Made by a program: the position numbers and the translations under genes. Below are positions 6,223 to 10,930 of a DNA stretch of 10,930 bases, one piece after another. Each line of letters starts with the position of its first letter. The first letter of the stretch is position 1. This stretch comes from Acidobacteriaceae bacterium (GTDB lineage: Bacteria; Acidobacteriota; Terriglobia; Terriglobales; Acidobacteriaceae): NCBI GenBank assembly GCA_027311125.1, contig DAICZO010000523.1, forward strand, positions 1 through 10,930, written 5' to 3'. A model generated the notes under the pieces. It did no database searches. It was given only the letters and a program-made list of their open reading frames with translations, and was not told where the DNA came from.

Positions 6223-9072
6223 CTAGATTTGTGCACTGAACGAGGGCGAGGCCAAGGTGAGGTAGACGGCTGTTCGTACGCGGTTGAGGAGCGCAGCGTT
6301 GATGGCGTTCTGGTCGGCCGTGGGGATGGCGATGGCGTTGACGGCAGAGAGGATCTGGCTGCGCAGGTTGGCGTCCATGGTGCCAGCCATGAGCAGCAGG
6401 TTGATGCGATCGAGCAGTATATCAGGCGTGGTTGCGAGTGCCAGCTCGGTGGTGTAGTTGGAGTAGGTGTCTGGACCGCCGCTGGCGGTGGAGGCCACGG
6501 CGCTCTGCATGTAGTTGAGATATCCGACGACGGTAGAGACGTCGGTCATCTGCATCTCGGGTGCGACGAGGCCAGCCTTCTCGATGCTGGTACCGGGTGG
6601 GACGTAGCCGGGGGCGAACCAGTTGAAGACGGTGGGGGAGCGCAGGGACATCTCGCCGAGAGCGAAGATGCGATCTTCGACGGTGCCGAGGTTGAAGACG
6701 CCGCTGCGGGATTGCGCGGTGAAGGCGCGGGCCCATTCGGTGTAGCGGAGCAGTGATTCGCGGACTTTGCCGGATTGTACGTTGCTGTTGGCAGCGACGG
6801 TGTTGCGGGCTTCGTCGTCCATCAGGATGGCCTGGAGGACGGCCTTCATGTCTCCGCGTACACCAAAGCCGTTATCGCTGAAGACGGCGGAGACACGACC
6901 AACGTAGGCCGGACTGGGGTTGCTGGTGACGAGGTGTTGAATCAATTGTTTGGAGACGAAGGGCGGCAGGTTGGGATGGTTGAAGATGGTGTCGAGTGCG
7001 AACTTGAGGTCGCCGTTGGGGTCGGGCTGGGCGGATGCGGGGATGCTGACTCCGAGGAAGTCCTTCTGCAGAATGGAGTGGTGATTGAGGTAGCTCTGCA
7101 TGGGGAGCAGGTCTTCGCCGAAGCCGGGACCGATGTATTTGCAGCAGTTGTACCAGGCGCTGTCGCTAAGGTCTCCGGGGACGTTCCAACTGAATCCGGT
7201 GAAGATTTTTGCGAGGCCCATGACGTCGTTGTTGGAGTAGGTGGGGATGGGCTGTCCGGTGGGATCGAGCTTCTGGGTGCCATCGGGGTTGAGCTGGTAG
7301 AGGCCGATGGTGAAGAGCTGCATGACTTCGCGGGCGAAGTTCTCATCGGGATCGCGGTTGGCGTCGCCTTTGTCGTTGGCGAGTGAGGAGAGGAAGAGTC
7401 CCATCATGGGGTTGAGGGTGACGTCCTGCATGATCTGTCGGAAGTTTGTGAAGGCATCTGCGCCAAGGACGTCGTAGTAGTTGGCCATGCCGCGCGACAT
7501 GTTGCCGACGGTGGCATCGGCTCCGGAGATGACGAGTTGTTGGGTTAGGGCGTACTTGACTCGTTGCCTCAGTTGGTCGTTGCCGGTGAGCGCTTGCTGC
7601 CAGAAGGACTGGTAGAGGTAGGTCTGCTGGTTGGAATCCTGCATGAGCAGCTTGGCATAGCACTTGGTATCGCCGGTGGCGCAGGGTGGATTGCTGAGCA
7701 GGATGGATTGTTCGACGGCGGGGACGTGGAGGGTTGGAGGTGCGTTGAACTGCTCGTTGAACCAGGCCGGGTAACCGATCTTGCCGAGGTGGCGGATGTC
7801 GGCATCGGTGGCACCGAAGGTGGATTGGGTGAGGAAGCGAGCGGCGTCTTCGGGAGTGACGAGCGGCACAGGCGGATTGCCATTGACCTGGGCGATGAGA
7901 TCGCCGGAGGTGGCAGGACCGGGCGCGGGATTGAGGACTTGCAGGTCGATGGTGCCTGCATCGGGTAGGGTGAGGGTGGCGGTGAGTTGGCCGCCGTTAT
8001 CGAAGACCGTCGGCATCGGTGCGCCGTTGAGCAGCACCTGGGCTCCGCTGATGAAGCTGTTGCCGGTGAGTACAACGGTAGACTGCCCAGGATTGAAGGT
8101 ACTGGGTGCGGCGGCGAGCAGGACCGGAATGGGATTCATGACCGCGACGTTTTGATTGAGCGTGACGGTGGGATCGTCTACGCTGACGGCGGTGAGGGTG
8201 ACGATGTTGCTGGGGGTGGGGACGATCAGGGGAGCGGTATAGGTGGCTCCGCCGTTGGCGTTGGCAACGATGGTTCCGGTCTGGGCGTTGCCTCCGGGCA
8301 CTCCGTTGACCAGCCAGTTGATCCCGGTGTTGTTGGTGCCGTTGATAGTCATGCCAAAGCTGAGGCGATTGCCGACGCGCACGCTGGTGCCGCCGTAGGT
8401 CTGCAGAGCGAGCACGACCTGGCCGGGAACGACGCGCTCGGCGACCTGCGTGGAGAGGGAGGCCCCGGGATCAGGATTGCCGACGGTGAGGGTGTAGGTT
8501 CCGGGATTGGGACCAGAGACGGAGGCGGCAAGCGAGGTGCTGGAGAGGAACGTGGTCGGCACGGGGACGCCGTTCCAGTAGATCTGTGCGCCGTAGATGA
8601 ACTGCGATCCGGTGACGGTGATGGTGGCGGTGCCTTCTGGAAAGCTGGCGGGGGTGATGGCGGTGACGAGTGGAATGGGATTCCAGATATCGATATTGAG
8701 GGAGTGCGGGATGGTGGGTGCGAGCGAGGAGACGCTGGTGATCGTGATGGTGTTGCTGGGCGACGGCACCACGGCCGGTGCGGTATAGAGGCCCGTGCTG
8801 CTGATGTGGCCTACAGCATCGTTGCCTCCGGGTACGCCGTTGACAGAGTAGGAGAGTGTGGATGCGGTGAGCGGGGTAGCTGGCTGAATCTGAAGGGTCT
8901 GATTGACGCGAACCGAGCCTGCAGGTGCAGCGATGGCCGCAGCGATCTGCGGATTGATGCCAGAGCCGCAGCCCGTAAGAAGCGTGCCAGCGAGTAGCGT
9001 ACCAGCGAGCAGCAGAGACGCGAACAGAGCCGACGTGAAGCGGCTATCGATGCGAGGGTAACTCGGTTGCAT
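6223..9072 (-). CDS. DUF1800 lipoprotein with two Ig/IPT-like repeat modules
   Basis: A 949-residue surface lipoprotein. The signal ends in the lipobox LTGC with Cys35 as lipidation site. Residues about 45-398 hold two tandem modules of about 178 residues. Each has a Big/Ig-like half containing VNGVPGGN (77-84 and 255-262) and a TGLYTAP/ATYTAP strand, followed by an IPT/TIG-like half with NPIP, a VTGSQFI/LTGNSFI strand and a GAQIYWNG/GAQVLLNG strand. From about 406 to the end is the DUF1800 domain: AARFLTQSTFGAT (411-423), PDENFAREVMQLFTIG (575-590), a His pair in NHHSILQKDFLG, and VFNWFAPGY near the C-terminus. ATG 9072 was chosen because GGAG precedes it by 5 nt and the lipoprotein signal starts there; an upstream GTG (9126) would add 18 residues with no ribosome site. 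It is first in a run with DUF1501. The Ig repeats suggest binding or projection from the membrane; the DUF1800 activity is unknown. Confidence 0.92.
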   Translation of the reverse strand: MQPSYPRIDSRFTSALFASLLLAGTLLAGTLLTGCGSGINPQIAAAIAAPAGSVRVNQTLQIQPATPLTASTLSYSVNGVPGGNDAVGHISSTGLYTAPAVVPSPSNTITITSVSSLAPTIPHSLNIDIWNPIPLVTAITPASFPEGTATITVTGSQFIYGAQIYWNGVPVPTTFLSSTSLAASVSGPNPGTYTLTVGNPDPGASLSTQVAERVVPGQVVLALQTYGGTSVRVGNRLSFGMTINGTNNTGINWLVNGVPGGNAQTGTIVANANGGATYTAPLIVPTPSNIVTLTAVSVDDPTVTLNQNVAVMNPIPVLLAAAPSTFNPGQSTVVLTGNSFISGAQVLLNGAPMPTVFDNGGQLTATLTLPDAGTIDLQVLNPAPGPATSGDLIAQVNGNPPVPLVTPEDAARFLTQSTFGATDADIRHLGKIGYPAWFNEQFNAPPTLHVPAVEQSILLSNPPCATGDTKCYAKLLMQDSNQQTYLYQSFWQQALTGNDQLRQRVKYALTQQLVISGADATVGNMSRGMANYYDVLGADAFTNFRQIMQDVTLNPMMGLFLSSLANDKGDANRDPDENFAREVMQLFTIGLYQLNPDGTQKLDPTGQPIPTYSNNDVMGLAKIFTGFSWNVPGDLSDSAWYNCCKYIGPGFGEDLLPMQSYLNHHSILQKDFLGVSIPASAQPDPNGDLKFALDTIFNHPNLPPFVSKQLIQHLVTSNPSPAYVGRVSAVFSDNGFGVRGDMKAVLQAILMDDEARNTVAANSNVQSGKVRESLLRYTEWARAFTAQSRSGVFNLGTVEDRIFALGEMSLRSPTVFNWFAPGYVPPGTSIEKAGLVAPEMQMTDVSTVVGYLNYMQSAVASTASGGPDTYSNYTTELALATTPDILLDRINLLLMAGTMDANLRSQILSAVNAIAIPTADQNAINAALLNRVRTAVYLTLASPSFSAQI
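8287..8844 (-). repeat. Ends of the duplicated Ig/IPT module marked by VNGVPGGN copies
   Basis: The stretch between the two VNGVPGGN copies (codons at 8821-8844 and 8287-8310) marks one repeat period of 534 bp. The two 24-bp copies are nearly identical in DNA, while the rest of the modules has diverged to protein-level similarity only. This indicates an internal duplication. Confidence 0.6.
8981..9010 (-). repeat. 15-bp tandem duplication in the DUF1800 signal-peptide core
   Basis: Two adjacent 15-bp units (8981-8995 and 8996-9010) differ at two positions and encode LLAGT-LLAGT in the hydrophobic core just before the lipobox. It looks like replication slippage that lengthened the core by five residues. 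Confidence 0.75.
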
Positions 9073-9077
9073 GGTGA

Positions 9078-9081
9078 CTCC
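9078..9081 (-). promoter_or_regulatory. Ribosome binding site of the DUF1800 gene
   Basis: GGAG on the minus strand, 5 nt before ATG 9072. It decides the start over the GTG at 9126. Confidence 0.6.
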
Positions 9082-9161
9082 GCGTTCCGTGGCCAGGGGG
9101 CTATTGGCTTGCAGCATACACAACACCCTATCTTGCCGTTAGTACTGGTGTGACTTGCACA

Positions 9162-9175
9162 GGTTAGTTGTAACC
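9162..9175. promoter_or_regulatory. Operator-like palindrome GGTTA-N4-TAACC
   Basis: A perfect 5-bp inverted repeat with a 4-bp spacer, centred about 97 bp before the DUF1800 start codon. Its symmetry and position fit a binding site for a dimeric regulator, but the regulator is unknown and such a short palindrome can arise by chance. Confidence 0.3.
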
Positions 9176-9196
9176 AGAGTGGGCAACAAGGTGTAT

Positions 9197-9216
9197 GTGG
9201 CAGCAGGGAGTGCCAC
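9197..9216. repeat. Hairpin GTGGCA-N8-TGCCAC
   Basis: A perfect 6-bp stem with an 8-nt loop, about 110 bp beyond the FmdE-like stop and 125 bp before the DUF1800 start. No T-tract follows on either strand, so intrinsic termination is doubtful; it could be a factor-binding site or an RNA structure in a long leader. Confidence 0.35.
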
Positions 9217-9328
9217 GAAAGTTGTAGTTTGCAGGATGGTGCAGCGAGGAGGTCAGCGTGTGTGTGTTGAAGGTTGACGCAGCGCGGGTGCGCTTCTGGC
9301 GTGTTTATTTCGTATGTTTTATCGAACG

Positions 9329-10000
9329 TCAGCGAGCTTTATTTGTTGTTGATTGAATGTCGAGCGGCTGGTAGTAGCGGGTCTCGGGGGCCGCGCAGGA
9401 CTGGCAGAGGGTCTGGCCGGCGATGAGGACGTGGCGGTCGTAGTTGATGCCTTCACCGCAGTGGTCGCAGGCGATGCGTGCGGATTTGTAGCCGGGCATC
9501 TCGCGCGGGTGAAGCGGGACCTGAACCCACTGCTCGGAGAAGAGGTCGGCGTTGGGCATCTCGCGGTAGGCGAGCATCTGCTGCTGATTCTTGTTTTCGA
9601 TGTGGGGATACAGCTCGCGGGCGCGGGCCTTGGAGGACTCCAGTGCGGCGATGCGGATGCCTTTGTAGACGGGCGCCTGTTCCGGTTGATGGAGCGGGGA
9701 GGCGAGGTCGATGAAGGTGGCGGCCATCTTGCCCCAGTCGCGGAACTTGAGGGCGCGTTTGCCGAGGCGGCAGCCGGTGACGACGGCGATGGCATCGGTG
9801 GCGCAGCGGTCGATCTCGACGAAGGTGACGAGGCGCTTGCGGTCTTTGGGGGAGAGGCGGCCGCGGGGGTCCTCTACGCCGAGGCGCTCGCAGCCGAGCA
9901 TGGCCATGCGGACGCCGAGGATCTGGCCGGCACAGAGATGGCCGTGGGCGATCTCTGCTTCGTGAAGGAGGTCTTCGAGGACGAGCGCGGGGGAGGACAT
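9329..10000 (-). CDS. FmdE-like zinc protein with C-terminal zinc ribbon
   Basis: A 223-residue protein resembling FmdE (PF02663), named after a tungsten/molybdenum formylmethanofuran dehydrogenase subunit but widespread in bacteria without methanogenesis. The FmdE core has HGHLCAG at 19-25 (His19, His21, Cys23), GVRMA (29-33), VEIDRCATDAI (61-71, Cys67) and TGCRLGKRAL (75-84, Cys77), the conserved metal-site blocks. A second module near the C-terminus has C178-x2-C181 and C199-x2-C202 spaced like a zinc ribbon (RIACDHCGEG ... TLCQSCA). ATG 10000 was chosen; the GTG at 10042 would add 14 unlikely residues, and neither has a strong ribosome site. It is last in a same-strand run after the YqaE-like gene (51 bp gap). 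No other molybdopterin or formylmethanofuran genes are visible, so a methanogenic role is unlikely; the true function is unknown. Confidence 0.85.
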   Translation of the reverse strand: MSSPALVLEDLLHEAEIAHGHLCAGQILGVRMAMLGCERLGVEDPRGRLSPKDRKRLVTFVEIDRCATDAIAVVTGCRLGKRALKFRDWGKMAATFIDLASPLHQPEQAPVYKGIRIAALESSKARARELYPHIENKNQQQMLAYREMPNADLFSEQWVQVPLHPREMPGYKSARIACDHCGEGINYDRHVLIAGQTLCQSCAAPETRYYQPLDIQSTTNKAR

Positions 10001-10051
10001 AGGTTGATGATACCGCCGGGCGGGCGTGGCAGGCAGCCGCACGCGGCTGGA

Positions 10052-10240
10052 TCAGGAGCGGAGGGCGCGGCGAATCTTCTGGTCGGTGTTGTATTGGCTG
10101 AGGGCGTAGACGGCCCAGATGGTGGCGGGAATCCAGCCGATGAGGGTGACCTGGAGGATAAGGCAGACGATACCGGCGAGCGGGCGGCCGATGGTGAAGA
10201 AGGTAAGCCAGGGCAGGAGGAAGGCGATCAGCAGTCTCAT
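10052..10240 (-). CDS. YqaE/Pmp3-family small membrane protein
   Basis: A 62-residue hydrophobic protein with two predicted membrane helices (about 2-17 and 20-46). It shows the Pmp3/YqaE (PF01679-like) pattern: an early Pro in the first helix (LLPW), then G-R-P-L-A-G, and LIGWIPATIWAVYAL (33-47), matching the family's LGWIPGxIHAxY block. It ends in a basic tail, KIRRALRS. Family members in yeast, plants and bacteria are linked to membrane potential and salt or cold stress, but the molecular role is unclear. ATG 10240 overlaps the stop of the preceding zinc-ribbon gene in an ATGA motif, indicating translational coupling. An upstream frame extension to 10333 is arginine/histidine-rich shadow sequence and was discarded. 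Confidence 0.8.
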   Translation of the reverse strand: MRLLIAFLLPWLTFFTIGRPLAGIVCLILQVTLIGWIPATIWAVYALSQYNTDQKIRRALRS

Positions 10241-10461
10241 GGGTGGGCCTTGGTGGTTGGGAGGTCGGTGGGTTCGGTGATGGCGACCTGCGATTTGGTG
10301 ACGGTGGCGGAGCAGAGTCCGCAGGCGGGGCAACTGCGGCCCTTGCGATGGAGCACGGCGGAGACGAGAAAGACCTTGCCGCAGGAGGTGCAGCAGATGG
10401 CGGCGTTGTTGCCGTACCAGTCTTCGTGGAGGCCGAGAGCGGATTTATCGAGATAGCGCAT
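10237..10461 (-). CDS. Small zinc-ribbon protein of unknown function
   Basis: A 74-residue protein whose centre is a zinc ribbon: C24-x2-C27 (CTSCGKVF) and C44-x2-C47 (CPACG), separated by 16 residues including VLHRKGR. WYGNN lies just before the first knuckle, and the last 25 residues look flexible (Thr/Pro-rich). Such small ribbons bind structural zinc and usually mediate protein or nucleic-acid contacts. No specific partner can be named. The start ATG 10461 has no clear Shine-Dalgarno site. Its stop codon overlaps the YqaE-like start by 4 bp, and it follows the unknown gene upstream by 54 bp, so it belongs to one run with them. The zinc ribbon recalls the extra ribbon on the FmdE-like protein in the same run. 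Confidence 0.75.
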   Translation of the reverse strand: MRYLDKSALGLHEDWYGNNAAICCTSCGKVFLVSAVLHRKGRSCPACGLCSATVTKSQVAITEPTDLPTTKAHP

Positions 10462-10515
10462 GGATGAATCTGATGGTAACGCGTGGGGCGGTGGGTTGGG
10501 CAGGCACGTTAGGGG

Positions 10516-10930
10516 CTAGTTCTCTTCGTTGTCGGCTTCTTCGATGAGGGAAGCAGAGCCGACGACGTCGAAGGTGAGGGGCTCTGCGGCGGTGGGTTGC
10601 AGGGTGACGCGGACGGGAAGGCGCTGCCAGTGTGCGGGTTGGCAGACGGGGATGAAGTGGTTTGGCTGGGGCCAGGCGCCGATCTGCTTGAGCACGACGG
10701 GACGGCGCGCGCCAAGCTTGGCGACGACGGCGAAGAGGCCACCTTTGGCGGTGGTGGCGATGCCGCAGTAGGCGGCGTAGTCGCGGAACCAGACGGCATC
10801 GGAGAGGGCGGGGTCGAAGTCGGGGAGATGCAGGGCGGTGATGTGTCCGGTGATGCGATCGACGACCAGCCAGGGGCCTGGCTGCCAGATCCAGTGGGCG
10901 GCGGGGTCTGTGGGCAGGGCGTCGTTGAGG
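10516..10930 (-). CDS. Hypothetical protein, C-terminal part (5' end outside window)
   Basis: Translating the minus strand from the window edge gives 137 uninterrupted residues ending at TAG 10516-10518. I do not recognise the family. The visible part is rich in Trp, Pro and aromatic residues (HWIWQPGPWLVV, DAVWFRDYAAYCG) and ends in an acidic tail, EEADNEEN. There is a predicted beta-rich pattern with a GLFAVVAKLGARRPVVL stretch, but no signal or membrane segment in the visible part. It is real rather than a shadow: codons are C-ended like other minus-strand genes, and the competing frame encodes a Ser/Pro-only product. It lies 54 bp upstream of the zinc-ribbon gene on the same strand and probably heads that run or belongs to it. 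Confidence 0.65.
   Translation of the reverse strand, partial: LNDALPTDPAAHWIWQPGPWLVVDRITGHITALHLPDFDPALSDAVWFRDYAAYCGIATTAKGGLFAVVAKLGARRPVVLKQIGAWPQPNHFIPVCQPAHWQRLPVRVTLQPTAAEPLTFDVVGSASLIEEADNEEN

Larger units (their letters stand above)
9073..9328. other. Intergenic region upstream of the DUF1800 operon
   Basis: About 256 bp between the FmdE-like stop and the DUF1800 start, with no coding signal that resembles its neighbours. It should hold the promoter of the DUF1800-DUF1501 run, but no good -35/-10 pair was found. It contains an operator-like palindrome (9162-9175), a 6-bp stem hairpin (9197-9216), a short AGCGC/GCGCT hairpin near 9283-9297, and an AT-rich patch around 9300-9325 just after the FmdE-like stop, which contrasts with the GC-rich surroundings. 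Confidence 0.5.

Noticed and set aside
6775..7386. 203-residue plus-strand open frame
   Set aside because: Antisense to the DUF1800 domain core, including its PDENFARE motif; no independent coding evidence.
7987..8997. 336-residue plus-strand open frame
   Set aside because: It is antisense to the Ig-repeat part of the DUF1800 lipoprotein and has a Gly/Asp/Val-rich composition with no domain or ribosome site.
9300..9328. AT-rich patch after the FmdE-like stop as an intrinsic terminator
   Set aside because: Only a 4-bp TTCG/CGAA pairing is present and no GC stem is followed by a T-run on the minus strand.
9353..10456. 367-residue plus-strand open frame spanning three genes
   Set aside because: It runs antisense through the FmdE-like, YqaE-like and zinc-ribbon genes, all of which have recognisable motifs; its openness follows from the strand codon bias.
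10509..10799. 96-residue minus-strand Ser/Pro-rich open frame
   Set aside because: It overlaps the unknown protein in another frame and has the Ser/Pro-only composition of a shifted frame; the alternative frame has balanced composition and stays open to the window edge.
1..10930. CRISPR array, tRNA, rRNA, insertion sequence or attachment site
   Set aside because: No regularly spaced repeats, cloverleaf-like segments, transposase motifs or flanking inverted repeats were seen on either strand.

Overview
The window looks like a chromosomal segment from a high-GC, saprophytic bacterium, most likely an acidobacterium of the Terriglobia group (Granulicella/Terriglobus/Edaphobacter-like). That placement is an inference from gene content: a GH39-type glycosidase beside a PF10091/GH144-type glycosidase, a DUF1800 lipoprotein with Ig-like repeats followed by a Tat-exported DUF1501 protein, an FmdE-like zinc protein, and a very strong G excess on the + strand. 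No rRNA, tRNA, CRISPR array, insertion sequence or phage gene was seen.

Layout. (1) 1-992, minus: N-terminal membrane half of an ABC exporter, cut by the window edge. (2) 993-1222: divergent intergenic region. (3) 1223-4284, plus: two secreted glycoside hydrolases in tandem, a GH39-like enzyme with both catalytic glutamates visible and a glycoamylase-like (PF10091/COG5368, GH144-type) enzyme. (4) 4300-9072, minus: a lipoprotein with two tandem Ig/IPT-like modules plus a DUF1800 domain, then a Tat-exported DUF1501 protein, then a small membrane-anchored rhodanese. The rhodanese converges tail to tail with the glycosidase pair, 15 bp apart. (5) 9073-9328: non-coding region with two clear inverted repeats. 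(6) 9329-10930, minus: an unknown protein (cut by the window end), a zinc-ribbon protein, a YqaE/Pmp3-type membrane peptide overlapping it by 4 bp, and an FmdE-like protein with an extra C-terminal zinc ribbon.

How the genes may work together. The plus-strand pair is probably an extracellular polysaccharide-degrading unit. The DUF1800/DUF1501 pair is a recurrent but functionally uncharacterised envelope system, and it is the best candidate here for undescribed biology. The FmdE/YqaE/zinc-ribbon run looks like one transcription unit of small metal-binding and membrane proteins of unknown role.

Plus-strand genes favour G at the third codon position and minus-strand genes favour C, so the + strand is G-rich throughout regardless of gene orientation. 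This is best explained by replication-strand bias. It also creates many long open frames antisense to the real genes, which were rejected.
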